Shown piece after piece: positions 43,344-51,583 of a stretch of 64,000 nt of DNA (positions are counted from its first letter, which is position 1; the number at the start of each line of letters is the position of its first letter). The notes beneath the pieces were generated by a model. The model had not been told where the DNA came from. It saw only the letters and a list, made by a program, of their open reading frames with translations, and made no database searches. Source of the DNA: Candidatus Vicinibacter affinis (GTDB lineage Bacteria > Bacteroidota > Bacteroidia > Chitinophagales > Saprospiraceae); contig JADJNH010000008.1 of the NCBI GenBank assembly GCA_016714365.1, forward strand, positions 4,255 through 68,254, read 5' to 3'. The translations under genes and the position numbers were made by a program.

Positions 43344-43564
43344 GAAATCACGCAAAACTCAAAACAAATCCGGCTCCAATCATTCGATTTTACCTAAGCA
43401 AAATTCAATCTAAAAAGATTGATAAATGCGAATGGGAATTAATGGACAAGACCCGAATGAGGGAGATATTTGAAAATGCCATACCGGTTATAAAGGCATC
43501 AAACAAACCGGAAGACGCTGAACTGGTCCCAATTATTGAAGAAAAATTAAAACTACTAATATGA
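43340..43564 (+). CDS. Small hypothetical protein, 74 aa
   Basis: MRNHAKLKTNPAPIIRFYLS then a helical, charged tail. It is coupled at both ends by 4-base overlaps. It is Lys-rich, so it may bind nucleic acid, but no domain is recognised. Confidence 0.5.
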   Translation: MRNHAKLKTNPAPIIRFYLSKIQSKKIDKCEWELMDKTRMREIFENAIPVIKASNKPEDAELVPIIEEKLKLLI

Positions 43565-43770
43565 CTAAGACTAAAACTCGGAATCTGATTTCTGCGACAT
43601 GGGCCAAAAATCCCAAAATGTGGAATTGCCTTTTTGAACTCTCCGTTGTGAGGGGTCGACTAACGCTCGATGAATTTGAGCAAGTTGGCAACAAAACAAG
43701 GACAAAATCCCAGGAAGGACTGGGAAACATTAAAGTCTGCAGAATGAAATTCAAAGGCTCATTAAATTAA
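43561..43770 (+). CDS. Small basic hypothetical protein, 69 aa
   Basis: MTKTKTRNLISATWAKNPKM then a middle with RLTLDEFEQVGNKTRTKSQE. It is basic and may bind DNA. It is the last of the coupled small genes; the next gene follows after 10 bases. Confidence 0.45.
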   Translation: MTKTKTRNLISATWAKNPKMWNCLFELSVVRGRLTLDEFEQVGNKTRTKSQEGLGNIKVCRMKFKGSLN

Positions 43771-43780
43771 AAATCAAATC

Positions 43781-44128
43781 ATGATAACGTACGAAGAGTT
43801 TTTAAAAGCAGTCGAAACTGTAAAAAAATACAAAGAGCAATGTGAAAACCACATTAAAGACGTTTGCGAAAAATCAAAAGGCATTGATAAGCTTTTGAAA
43901 ATTGATAAAAATACAAGAATCTGGGATTTAGATTGCTCAACAAGACTTCTCAACTCATTGAGTGGTTATTTTAGATACACTAAAGGACTTGATCCAGTTG
44001 ACCTTAAAGTGTTAGATTTTTCAAAAATATCAATGACTGAGATTTCAAAAATGCATCATTTTGGAAAAGGAACCTTAAAAGAGCTAAAAGAAATATGCTA
44101 TTTGGCCGAAGTAGAGATGCAGCCATAA
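43781..44128 (+). CDS. Small protein with an RNA polymerase alpha-CTD-like domain
   Basis: A 115-aa protein. Residues about 1-40 form a charged helix. Residues about 45-113 (WDLDCSTRLLNSLSGYFRY, then ISMTEISKMHHFGKGTLKEL and KEICYLAEVEM) follow the alpha C-terminal domain pattern ELDLSxRxxNxL ... LxxxxNFGxxSLxElkexL. The helix-hairpin-helix HFGKGTLKEL is the clearest part. Alpha-CTD binds promoter DNA and activators, so this may be a phage protein that competes with or mimics the host RNA polymerase subunit. This is an interpretation. Confidence 0.6.
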   Translation: MITYEEFLKAVETVKKYKEQCENHIKDVCEKSKGIDKLLKIDKNTRIWDLDCSTRLLNSLSGYFRYTKGLDPVDLKVLDFSKISMTEISKMHHFGKGTLKELKEICYLAEVEMQP

Positions 44129-44150
44129 ATTAAAATCAAATCAACTAAAA

Positions 44151-44630
44151 ATGAAAACGCATTGGAAAAAATTAACCAATCCAAATTACATCGGGGCATA
44201 CTCAATGCCGGAAGGCAAGGACTTGACTGTAGAAATTACGGACGTAAAAAGAGAAGTGGTGAAGGGTGAAGGGGGCAAGACAGATGAATGCACTGTCCTT
44301 TACTTAAAGGACTCAAAGCCAATGATCCTGAACGTCACCAATTCAAAGATGATTAGCAAGGTTCACAATACACCTTTCATTGAAGAATGGATCGGCAAGA
44401 AAATAACCCTGTATGTTTCTACCACTTCGTTAAAGGGTGAAAAGGTGGAGTGTCTGAGGGTTCGTGACATTCTGCCAACTGAGAAGAAAAAGCCCGAATT
44501 GACTCCTGGCCATACAAAATGGGCCGGAGCAAAGAAAGCAATCCAGGAAGGCAATTACACAGTGGACAAACTCAAGGAGGTATTTTTTATTTCACCTGAA
44601 AATGAAGAGGTTTTAAATGAAAAGGTTTAA
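44151..44630 (+). CDS. Conserved phage protein near the recombination genes (possible ssDNA-binding), 159 aa
   Basis: A 159-aa protein with a beta-rich core (DLTVEITDVKREVVKGEGGK; TVLYLKDSKPMILNVTNSK; WIGKKITLYVSTTSLKGEKV) consistent with an OB-fold-like barrel, followed by a helix. I recognise this pattern from phage genes next to exonucleases but cannot name the family with confidence. It overlaps the YqaJ-like gene by 14 bases, so it may be its single-strand-binding or annealing partner. Confidence 0.55.
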   Translation: MKTHWKKLTNPNYIGAYSMPEGKDLTVEITDVKREVVKGEGGKTDECTVLYLKDSKPMILNVTNSKMISKVHNTPFIEEWIGKKITLYVSTTSLKGEKVECLRVRDILPTEKKKPELTPGHTKWAGAKKAIQEGNYTVDKLKEVFFISPENEEVLNEKV

Positions 44631-45285
44631 GATTCGATGTTCTGCTATTGGTCAGATAATGAAAAACGGAACTGATAAAAAATCAATGGGGGAGGTTACC
44701 AGGAAGAAAGTTCAGGGGTGGATAAAAGAACAATTGTATGGAAGAACTGAAGAGATAGATAGTAAATTTTTAAGAAAAGGAATAGCCGTTGAACAGGCTG
44801 CAATTGATTACGTTTCGGATGTTTTGGAATACGGTTTTCTTTTAAAGAATGAAGAAAATCTGAGCAATGAATTTTTAACAGGAACGCCTGACATAATTCT
44901 CAATAATCTGATTCTTGATATTAAGTCTTCATGGAATTGTTTCACATTCCCATTATTTGAAGATGAAATAAAAAATCAAGATTACGTCTGGCAGGGCCAG
45001 GGGTACATGGCCTTAACCGGTGCGGAAACATTCAGGGTTATCTATGTCTTAATGGACACTCCAGAGGATGAGATTTTCAGAGAGGCCAGTTCTTTTTGTT
45101 GGAAAAACGACATTGAACTAAATGACGAAATTCTAAAGGAGTTCACCGAAAAAGCGACCTACAAAAACATTCCGCACGAACTCAGAACAAAAACATTTGA
45201 GTTCAAAAGGGATGAAGAAAAGATCAATTCAATCTATAAAAGGGTTGAAGAGTGCCGGGAATACATTCACAAATTAGGGTTTTAA
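44617..45285 (+). CDS. YqaJ-like exonuclease (PD-(D/E)XK, phage recombinase family)
   Basis: A 222-aa protein. LRKGIAVEQAAIDYV (first Glu), EFLTGTPDIILNN (motif Asp) and LILDIKSSWNC (DxK) are the catalytic PD-(D/E)XK pattern of YqaJ/lambda-exo-type nucleases, and VWQGQGYMALTGAETF is the Q-containing motif of the YqaJ group. Such enzymes resect double-stranded ends for phage recombination. The length is normal. Confidence 0.85.
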   Translation: MKRFKIRCSAIGQIMKNGTDKKSMGEVTRKKVQGWIKEQLYGRTEEIDSKFLRKGIAVEQAAIDYVSDVLEYGFLLKNEENLSNEFLTGTPDIILNNLILDIKSSWNCFTFPLFEDEIKNQDYVWQGQGYMALTGAETFRVIYVLMDTPEDEIFREASSFCWKNDIELNDEILKEFTEKATYKNIPHELRTKTFEFKRDEEKINSIYKRVEECREYIHKLGF

Positions 45286-45286
45286 T

Positions 45287-45772
45287 ATGCAATTCGTTTT
45301 AAACAACCAAACAGCAAAAGACAACTTTAAACAATGGGTTAATAACCTATTTATGAAGTATGCAGACACTGCCAAGAACTTCTATATTGATATAAAAGAG
45401 GGGAGCGAAATCAGGTCTGTAGAGCAAAATAAATACTATTGGTCGGTAGTGGTAGAAATTGCCCAGGCAATTATAAAGGAAACAGAAGGGCGTCAATTAT
45501 CCAACGAGCTTACACATGAGAACCTAAAATATAATTTTGGAACTCAGGTCTTCAGTGAAGAAACATACTGGACTTGGATATATAATTCCAAAGTGATTAC
45601 CGTTGACGAATTTAACTCTTTGCCATACATGGAGCGCAACAAATGCTTAAGAGTATTTATGATGCCATCCACGGCAAAAATGACCAAGAAGCAATTTAAT
45701 CAATATGTCCAACTCATACAGGAATGGGCTGCATTTTTAGGGTACGAAATACCGGAACCAAAACAAAACTAA
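45287..45772 (+). CDS. NinB-like recombination mediator
   Basis: A 161-aa protein. IRSVEQNKYYWSVVVEIAQ is close to the NinB pattern RSxxQNxxxWxxxxdIA, and the C-terminus (MTKKQFNQYVQLIQEWAAFL, GYEIPEP) matches the NinB end. NinB (Orf) proteins load recombinases on single-stranded DNA. It directly follows the YqaJ-like gene. Confidence 0.75.
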   Translation: MQFVLNNQTAKDNFKQWVNNLFMKYADTAKNFYIDIKEGSEIRSVEQNKYYWSVVVEIAQAIIKETEGRQLSNELTHENLKYNFGTQVFSEETYWTWIYNSKVITVDEFNSLPYMERNKCLRVFMMPSTAKMTKKQFNQYVQLIQEWAAFLGYEIPEPKQN

Positions 45773-45784
45773 AAACTCAAAATA

Positions 45785-46048
45785 ATGAACAAGTTAACAT
45801 TTTTAGAAAGTAAAATAACAAAGGTGGTCCGGGAGACTATCGAAGGAACTAAGCCAAGAAAAGAGAAAAAATCACATCGTGGGATTAGGGTAGATTCAAT
45901 AGTGATCGCAGCCGGATCAAGCAGGATAATAGTTAATCATGAACAGGACAATGAACAATGCCGAAAGTTTGAAGCATTCCCAACGGCCTCAAAATGGCTA
46001 CAGGAGTATAAGAGGCTTTCTTTAATGCAATTGACATCAGAAAATTAG
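45785..46048 (+). CDS. Hypothetical protein, 87 aa
   Basis: MNKLTFLESKITKVVRETIE then a basic stretch (TKPRKEKKSHRGIRVDSIVI) and a helical end (SKWLQEYKRLSLMQLTSEN). Basic enough to bind DNA. No family recognised; it stands between two recombination genes. Confidence 0.5.
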   Translation: MNKLTFLESKITKVVRETIEGTKPRKEKKSHRGIRVDSIVIAAGSSRIIVNHEQDNEQCRKFEAFPTASKWLQEYKRLSLMQLTSEN

Positions 46049-46051
46049 GAT

Positions 46052-46612
46052 ATGGCAGTCTGTGAGAGGCACGGATTATTTTATTCAGATTCCCAAATAT
46101 GTGGCCAATGTTGGAGGGAGGACCAATCTGTTAGGACCAAGGAGCGCAAAGCAGAGAGGGTATTTAAAGGAAAAAGGTTCTCCAAGCCAACAACACAGAA
46201 GGGTATTGACAGACTTAAATTAAAAAGCAAATTGCAGTCTGCATGGTCGGCTTATATGAAAAAAGTTTATCGAGAAATGGGTATTCAACACTGTTTCATT
46301 ACCGGCAAAACCACAACCCAAAAAGGTCTATTCTCATTGCACGTTTCGCACTATTACCCAAAGGGCCAAGTGTGGCAATTGTGGTGCGACCCATGTAATT
46401 CAGGTCTATCTGTGTACGATCAAAACATAAACAAACCTGAGAACGCAACCGCAATGCGAAGCAAGTTGGTTGAAATTTGGGGTAAGGAAAAAATGGAAGA
46501 ATTAGACGCAAAAGAGAAATATTACCGAGAGAGAATTCAACAAGGTTTGGACACGAAACACCCGACAGATATTTGGATAATTGGAATGATTGAATTATTA
46601 AAACAAAAGTAA
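46052..46612 (+). CDS. NinG/Rap-like recombination protein (HNH-type zinc)
   Basis: A 186-aa protein. The N-terminal Cys/His cluster (CERHGLFYSDSQICGQCW) looks like a zinc ribbon. The core, HCFITGKTTTQKGLFSLHVS then WCDPCNSGLSVYDQNINKPE, with a Cys-x-x-Cys and HVSHYYPKG, matches NinG/Rap-type Holliday-junction nucleases of lambdoid phages. Together with NinB- and YqaJ-like genes it forms a recombination module. Confidence 0.72.
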   Translation: MAVCERHGLFYSDSQICGQCWREDQSVRTKERKAERVFKGKRFSKPTTQKGIDRLKLKSKLQSAWSAYMKKVYREMGIQHCFITGKTTTQKGLFSLHVSHYYPKGQVWQLWCDPCNSGLSVYDQNINKPENATAMRSKLVEIWGKEKMEELDAKEKYYRERIQQGLDTKHPTDIWIIGMIELLKQK

Positions 46613-46649
46613 AACTCTTGGGAGGAGTTATAAAACCCAATATAAAAAA

Positions 46650-47399
46650 ATGAATATTTTTGAAACAGAACCAATGGTGAAGGATATTAACCAAGTTCAC
46701 ACAACCACAGATTATTTTCTATTCAAATCAATAGAAGGTAATAGAAACAAAAACCTGCTCCATATTAACAGGTTGAAAAAATCAATGTCCGAAAATTATT
46801 TATTCACGATAATAATAGTGAATGAAAAGTATGAGATTATTGACGGGCAACACAGATTTGATGTGATTCAAGAATTAAAACTTCCATTAAATTATGTAGT
46901 ATGTAAAGGGTATGGATTAAATGAGGTCCACATTTTAAACCAAAACTCAAAAACATGGAATGCGGATGATTATTTAGACGGATATTGCCGCTTGAAGTAT
47001 CCACATTATTTAAAATACGCAGAGTTTAAAGAAAAATATGGCTTTGGGCACGTAGAATGTATGACTATTTTAAGCGGTTATACTTCACACAGAGGTGGTG
47101 ACAGGGCAAAGACTTTTCATGAAGGAGCGTTTAAAATAAAAGATTATGGCAAGGCTTGTGAAATTGCGGAAAAAATTGAAATAATTGGCCAATATTACTT
47201 AGGGCATAAAAGAAGAAGTTTTGTTTTCTCCATGCTTGTATTGTTTAAGAGTAAAAATTTTGAATTTACAGAGTTAATCCAGAAGTTAAAACTACAGCCA
47301 ACAGCAATGGTCGACTGCACGAATGTTCAACGGTACATTATGCTTATTGAGGAAATTTATAATTATAGAAGACGTGAAAAGGTTAATCTTAGATACTAA
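46650..47399 (+). CDS. ParB-like nuclease domain protein
   Basis: A 249-aa protein. NYLFTIIIVNEKYEIIDGQH then RFDVIQELKLPLNYVVC is the ParB/Srx-type core (IIDGQHR motif). The rest is helical. It lacks the C-terminal parts of true segregation ParB proteins. Phage ParB-like proteins can nick DNA or bind CTP; its role here is unknown. Confidence 0.75.
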   Translation: MNIFETEPMVKDINQVHTTTDYFLFKSIEGNRNKNLLHINRLKKSMSENYLFTIIIVNEKYEIIDGQHRFDVIQELKLPLNYVVCKGYGLNEVHILNQNSKTWNADDYLDGYCRLKYPHYLKYAEFKEKYGFGHVECMTILSGYTSHRGGDRAKTFHEGAFKIKDYGKACEIAEKIEIIGQYYLGHKRRSFVFSMLVLFKSKNFEFTELIQKLKLQPTAMVDCTNVQRYIMLIEEIYNYRRREKVNLRY

Positions 47400-47411
47400 A
47401 ATTATGGCAGT

Positions 47412-47441
47412 ATGTCAGTCGGCTTGTTAGTCGACTGGCAT
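47412..47441 (+). promoter_or_regulatory. Perfectly spaced hairpin between the ParB-like and HTH genes
   Basis: ATGTCAGTCG (47412-47421) pairs with CGACTGGCAT (47432-47441) with one G-T pair around a 10-base loop. There is no T-run. It may be a repressor site or a processing signal. Confidence 0.5.
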
Positions 47442-47489
47442 CACTACTGATTTATGGTTAATGGCAATGATCAAATTATTAAAATCAAA

Positions 47490-47735
47490 ATGAACATCGA
47501 GAAAGAAATACAAGAAATTAAAGGAGCGCAAAGCGAAATCGGGGCAATGATTAAAATTCTACTTAAGAAATTTTGCCCTGAATCGGACCTTTTGACGCCA
47601 AAGGAAATTACCAAAATGACTGGTTGGTCAAGGTCCAAAATAAACAGAATTGCCAAAGAAAGCGACATAATTGACAGGTCAATCAGGGGCACACATCGGA
47701 AGTACAGACGCTCGGAAATACTCAAATTAATTTAA
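47490..47735 (+). CDS. Helix-turn-helix DNA-binding protein, 81 aa
   Basis: From the ATG at 47490: a coiled start, then LLTPKEITKMTGWSRSKINR and RGTHRKYRRSEILKLI, the AlpA/excisionase-like winged-helix pattern. An upstream ATG at 47454 is in frame, but the later one is better spaced. It is the second HTH protein of this type. Confidence 0.6.
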   Translation: MNIEKEIQEIKGAQSEIGAMIKILLKKFCPESDLLTPKEITKMTGWSRSKINRIAKESDIIDRSIRGTHRKYRRSEILKLI

Positions 47736-47754
47736 AATTTAACTCAAAACTCAA

Positions 47755-48474
47755 ATGACAAAATCCCCTGCATTTTTATTTTATCCTGGTGATTGGTTAG
47801 GCGGCACACTTGGAATGACTCTTGAAGAAAAAGGGGCATATATGGAGCTTCTGATATTGCAATTTAACAGAGGTCATATGACCTCACATATGATTGGTCA
47901 AGTGATTGGTCAAAATTGGGTCAACATAAAATGCAAATTTTCAATTGATAGTGATGGATTGTTTTATAATAAACGATTGGACATTGAGAAAGAAAAGCGC
48001 AAAATGTATGTGGAGTCGAGAAATAACAACAGATCAGGAGAAAATCAACATACTAAAAAAATAAAAAAACAAGCTCATAAGACCAAAGATATCAAAGGTC
48101 ATATGACCTCACATATGGAAAATGAAAATGAAAATGAAAATATAAATGAATATGGAATTGAAAATAAAAATCAATTATCGAAAATCAAAAATTTTCAAAT
48201 TCCAGAAATTTCAGAGTTGGTCGAATACTTTGAGTTGAGACATTCAACCGAAATCGAAGCAGCCAAGTTTTATAATTTCTACCAATCTAAAAACTGGATG
48301 GTGGGCAAATCAAAAATGAAAGACTGGAGGGCTGCAGCTAACGGATGGGTTTTGCGGAATAAGACAGATTTTAAAAACGGAGGACAAAAACTGGACAGAA
48401 CAGACCAAAACAAAATGACCACAATTGCAGCATTGCACAAATTAAATCAAAAAATAGAATCGAATGAAGTTTGA
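47755..48474 (+). CDS. DUF1376-like replication initiator
   Basis: A 239-aa protein starting MTKSPAFLFYPGDWLGGTLG then MTLEEKGAYMELLILQF, the DUF1376 domain seen in phage replisome organisers. The middle is a Lys/Asn/Glu-rich linker, and the C-terminus (WMVGKSKMKDWRAAANGWVL) is a helical region often found in these proteins. The gene contains long direct repeats (see iteron features), so the replication origin may lie inside it, as in lambda O. Confidence 0.78.
   Translation: MTKSPAFLFYPGDWLGGTLGMTLEEKGAYMELLILQFNRGHMTSHMIGQVIGQNWVNIKCKFSIDSDGLFYNKRLDIEKEKRKMYVESRNNNRSGENQHTKKIKKQAHKTKDIKGHMTSHMENENENENINEYGIENKNQLSKIKNFQIPEISELVEYFELRHSTEIEAAKFYNFYQSKNWMVGKSKMKDWRAAANGWVLRNKTDFKNGGQKLDRTDQNKMTTIAALHKLNQKIESNEV
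47871..47892 (+). repeat. Origin iteron candidate, copy 1
   Basis: A 22-base repeat starting AGGTCATATGACC and ending CACATATG, with a perfect 12-base palindrome GGTCATATGACC at its core. The same 22 bases recur at 48096-48117. Confidence 0.7.
47891..47913 (+). repeat. Tandem TGATTGGTCAA repeats inside the initiator gene
   Basis: TGATTGGTCAA occurs at 47891-47901 and 47903-47913, followed by a third partial copy (ATTGGGTCAA). The spacing of 12 bases is not a whole turn of the helix but is regular. They adjoin the first 22-base repeat. Confidence 0.65.
48096..48117 (+). repeat. Origin iteron candidate, copy 2
   Basis: The second copy of the 22-base repeat, with the same palindrome GGTCATATGACC. 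The DNA after it is very AT-rich (AAAATGAAAATGAAAATG and on), a possible unwinding element. Confidence 0.7.
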
Positions 48475-49201
48475 ACTTTGGAACGCTGAACCATTTTTGC
48501 GAGATATCCCAAAAGGGAACCGAGCAGAAGAAATTTTAAAGATTGTTCACAAATACTTGGATTATCGAAACATCGAACAGAGCGAAGGGCAAAAGATTGT
48601 CCTGGTTGAATTCATTTTAGAAGAAATAAAAAACTTGCCATTTTTAAAATCCTATGCAATTCGTTGGGCATTAAACCAGTTCACAGATTCCACAAACCAC
48701 AATGTTAGTGCCGCCGTTGTGATGGCAATGATCAAGAAGGGATATTCGCACGAGGTTCACAAAGAAACTTTGAAAAAATGGGAACTTGAGGACCAAAAAA
48801 ACAGACTTGCACCGCTAACTGAGGCGCAAAAAGAAGAATTAAACGCTAAAGCAAGGGCAGACGCATGGGCGGTATGCGTTGACCAGGTTGCGAACTCCAA
48901 TGTTGACTTTGAAAACCCGAATTGGAGAAATGCGTCTTACTATCTGTCTAAAGAATTAGCCTACACGCTCACAGATGAGTTGAGGCGTGATTTTAACGCC
49001 TTAGCCATAGAAACTATCAAGAAAGAATTAAAAGCCGTCACAATTGATCTAAATGCGTCAAAAGATGAACGCTCAAGGGCAACTATTTTGTTTTCGGACA
49101 TTATCAGTAACAATTTTGAAGACAAAGACCTTCAATCCAAAATTGATTCATTGAGGCGAAAAATGATTGTTAGGAATTATATTGAAACAAATTGTATATA
49201 A
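48464..49201 (+). CDS. Hypothetical replication-associated protein, 245 aa
   Basis: A 245-aa helical, charged protein that overlaps the end of the initiator gene by 11 bases. I see no Walker motifs or other catalytic signature. Its place between initiator and exonuclease suggests a replication accessory, perhaps a helicase loader, but that is inference from position alone. Confidence 0.5.
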   Translation: MKFELWNAEPFLRDIPKGNRAEEILKIVHKYLDYRNIEQSEGQKIVLVEFILEEIKNLPFLKSYAIRWALNQFTDSTNHNVSAAVVMAMIKKGYSHEVHKETLKKWELEDQKNRLAPLTEAQKEELNAKARADAWAVCVDQVANSNVDFENPNWRNASYYLSKELAYTLTDELRRDFNALAIETIKKELKAVTIDLNASKDERSRATILFSDIISNNFEDKDLQSKIDSLRRKMIVRNYIETNCI

Positions 49202-49217
49202 TCTAAAAATAAAAAAA

Positions 49218-49744
49218 ATGAAAAAACATTTAATGCTTGACATTGAAACTATGGGAAATCAAAGCTATTCTGCCATATTAAGTATAGCTGCCGTATATTT
49301 TGATATTAATACTGGTGAAACTTATGATGAGTTTTATAAATGTATTGATTTAAAATCTTGCTTAGATAAAGGGTTAGTTATTAATGCTGACACATTGGTT
49401 TGGTGGTTTGGGCAAAATGAGAGCGCAAAAAAGAGATAACCAAATCTGATAAATACAGCTTAGGAGAAGTATTAGATGACTTTTCTGAATTTTGCACAAA
49501 AGATTGTGAGATATGGGCAAGATCTCCAAGGTTTGATTGCGGCATTTTACAAAATGCGCATGACAGATTAGATATGCCAATCCTTTGGGATTTTAGAAAA
49601 GAAAGATGTGTCAGGACATTAGTCAGCTTTAATGAAAAAATAAAGGACTCTGTTTTAAGAAAAGGCGACGATCATAATCCATTACATGATTGCAAAAATC
49701 AAATTAAATATACTGTTGAGTGCTATAGGTCAATAACTGAATAA
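49218..49744 (+). CDS. DEDD-type 3'-5' exonuclease, frameshifted
   Basis: The first part (MKKHLMLDIETMGNQSYSAI, with DIE as the first DEDD motif) runs to a stop at 49437-49439. One extra A in the A-run near 49427-49432 restores the frame: KEITKSDKYSLGEVLDDFSE, WARSPRFDCGIL (second Asp), then HNPLHDCKNQIKYTVE (His and last Asp of the DEDDh group) to 49744. The intact protein would be about 175 aa, like phage Rv2179c-type exonucleases. Most likely a homopolymer sequencing error. Confidence 0.7.
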
Positions 49745-49773
49745 CAATTTTGTTAGTTTATATTTATTTTATT

Positions 49774-49821
49774 ATGAAAAAGAAACCAAAGGTTAAGCCA
49801 AAGCCTAAAACTAAAATGTAA
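49774..49821 (+). CDS. Possible very short basic peptide, 15 aa
   Basis: MKKKPKVKPKPKTKM ends at a TAA at 49819-49821, followed by a perfect hairpin. Such Lys/Pro peptides occur in phage genomes, but a 15-residue frame is weak evidence. Confidence 0.25.
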   Translation: MKKKPKVKPKPKTKM

Positions 49822-49830
49822 TTTAGGAGT

Positions 49831-49857
49831 AAGTGACGGATTTTATGTCCGTCACTT
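49831..49857 (+). terminator. Perfect hairpin terminator
   Basis: AAGTGACGGA (49831-49840) pairs perfectly with TCCGTCACTT (49848-49857) around TTTTATG. An A-run follows instead of T, so it could act on the opposite strand or as a processing site. It ends the replication operon. Confidence 0.6.
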
Positions 49858-50775
49858 TAAAAAAAACAAGAAAAAGAAAAATTACATATTTGTCTAATAT
49901 CAGGTGGGAAAGATAGCCAAGCAACCGCCATATTTTTAAAAAACCATGGGATTAAATCAACACATATATTTTGTGATACAGGCTGGGAAGATGAAACTAC
50001 TTACGAGTTTTTAAAAGAGTTTGAGGAGAAATTAGGAAGTGAAATTATTACCTTAAAAGGTGAAAGAGCTTTTGTTGAATTAGCAAAACACAAAAAAAGA
50101 TTTCCATCCACAAAAGCTAAGTTTTGTACCGAAGAATTAAAGATTAAACCAACTATTGATTTTATACTAAATCAAACTCAAGATGTTGTTATCTATCAAG
50201 GCATAAGATGGGAGGAGAGCAAAAATAGATCAACTTTTGAAAAGTCAGATGATTTCTTTAAGCATTATTTTGAGCCATATGGATATGATAAAAAAGGGAA
50301 GCCTAAATTATATACTTATCGGAAAAAAGATATAATAATGTGGCTTAAAGAATATCAATGCTCGGTTGAAAGGCCAATTATTAGTTGGAGTACACAGCAA
50401 GTATTTGACTACATTATTGATAATGGGTTTATGCCAAATAAATTATATAAATATGGATTCACAAGGGTAGGCTGTTTCCCTTGCATTATGTGTACTAAAG
50501 ATGAAATTGCAAAAGTAGTTGAGTATAATCCAAGCAAAATAGATTATTTAAAAAATCTTGAAATAGAGATGGGTGGTAATTTTTTCCCACCAAATTACAT
50601 ACCTATAAGGTTTTGTTCAAAAAAAGTAAATAAGATTGATAAAGAAACAGGAAAGAATGTTGCCGTTGGGATTCCATCAATAATGGACGTTGTAAATTAT
50701 GTGAAGCAAAAGAACTATGGGTCTGGTTTATTTTCTGGTAGTTTTTGCCAAAATGAAATGTTACCGTGTGAATAA
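49845..50775 (+). CDS. PAPS-reductase-like (adenine nucleotide alpha hydrolase) protein, start interrupted
   Basis: Read from the ATG at 49845 with one A removed from the eight-A run at 49859-49866, the gene is about 309 aa. ICLISGGKDSQATA is the PP-loop (SGGKDS) of PAPS reductase and DndC-type proteins; GFTRVGCFPCIMCTKDE carries a Cys cluster. The first 160 residues lie upstream of the first in-frame ATG at 50338. Such phage genes may use ATP activation for DNA or nucleotide modification; the target is unknown. The need for a correction at an A-run suggests a sequencing error. Confidence 0.7.
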
Positions 50776-50799
50776 TATTAATAAATTTTAAAACAAAAA

Positions 50800-50997
50800 A
50801 TGATTAACACAGAAAGCATTGCCATAAGAAGGCTAAAGGAAATAAATGATAAAAACTCTGAAACAAAAGAATACTCTTTAGGTGATGTTCTTCTTGTGGG
50901 AAAGTATGAGGAAACACTTAGAGAATGTGGGTGGGAAAATAAAGACATTGTTTCACTTTCAAAAAATTATTATAACAATGCAATGGATATCAGTTAA
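50800..50997 (+). CDS. Small hypothetical protein, 65 aa
   Basis: A 65-aa helical, acidic protein (IAIRRLKEINDKNSETKEYS; KYEETLRECGWENKDIVSLS). Its end overlaps the DUF551 start. No family recognised. Confidence 0.45.
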   Translation: MINTESIAIRRLKEINDKNSETKEYSLGDVLLVGKYEETLRECGWENKDIVSLSKNYYNNAMDIS

Positions 50998-51172
50998 AGA
51001 CAGGCTCCCGGAAGTTGGGCAATATATTTTGATTTGTAACTCAAATGCAGATGAAGACAATATAGTATGTGAGGCTGTTTATCTTGACAATTTTTTTTAT
51101 ATTAGTCAGATAAATGAAAGGGCAGAGCTTGTCACACACTGGGGTCCACTACCTGAACCGCCAAAAGATTAA
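50978..51172 (+). CDS. DUF551-like small protein, 64 aa
   Basis: MQWISVKDRLPEVGQYILIC is the DUF551 start, and VTHWGPLPEPPKD is the typical end (VTHWxPLPEPP). Function unknown; it occurs in many phages and bacteria of diverse groups. The ATG at 50978 lies inside the end of the previous frame. A longer frame start at 50882 is not supported. Confidence 0.75.
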   Translation: MQWISVKDRLPEVGQYILICNSNADEDNIVCEAVYLDNFFYISQINERAELVTHWGPLPEPPKD

Positions 51173-51176
51173 AACA

Positions 51177-51374
51177 ATGGACAAAATAGATCAGAATGTA
51201 AGAGGTAATGAAACATTAAGTTTTAATTACGAAACCGGAATATATGAGGCAACTTGTAGGTTAAGAATAAATACCCATAGGGCCGGACCTGGAAGGTTGC
51301 AGCAAATGTACACTAACTTATCAACCGGAAAAACCTATTGGAAGGATGTCGAAATAGACAATTTTCAAGATTAA
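51177..51374 (+). CDS. Small hypothetical protein, 65 aa
   Basis: MDKIDQNVRGNETLSFNYET then RINTHRAGPGRLQQMYTNLS. Begins 4 bases after the DUF551 gene and so belongs to the same unit. No domain recognised. Confidence 0.5.
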   Translation: MDKIDQNVRGNETLSFNYETGIYEATCRLRINTHRAGPGRLQQMYTNLSTGKTYWKDVEIDNFQD

Positions 51375-51482
51375 AGTAAAGCCACAACTTGACCAAAACG
51401 TAAAAAAGTAAAGGTATAGATTAAAAAATGTCCAGTTTATTTCACATAAAACAAGACAAAAAAATGGCTACTAACTTTTTGC

Positions 51483-51553
51483 GTATATACGAGGTACGCC
51501 TTAACGAAATTTTAAATTATAAACAAATGCTTGTAGGCGTATCTTGTATATAC
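51483..51553 (+). repeat. attC-like palindromic element A
   Basis: GTATATACGAGGTACGCC (51483-51500) pairs with GGCGTATCTTGTATATAC (51536-51553) with two mismatches. The surrounding AACTTTTTGC and ATTATAAGC resemble weak core sites. It precedes the first small gene of the candidate cassette set. The gap 51375-51583 holds nothing else I can name. Confidence 0.45.
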
Positions 51554-51583
51554 TCTATTATAAGCTGATTAAATTTTTGAGCG

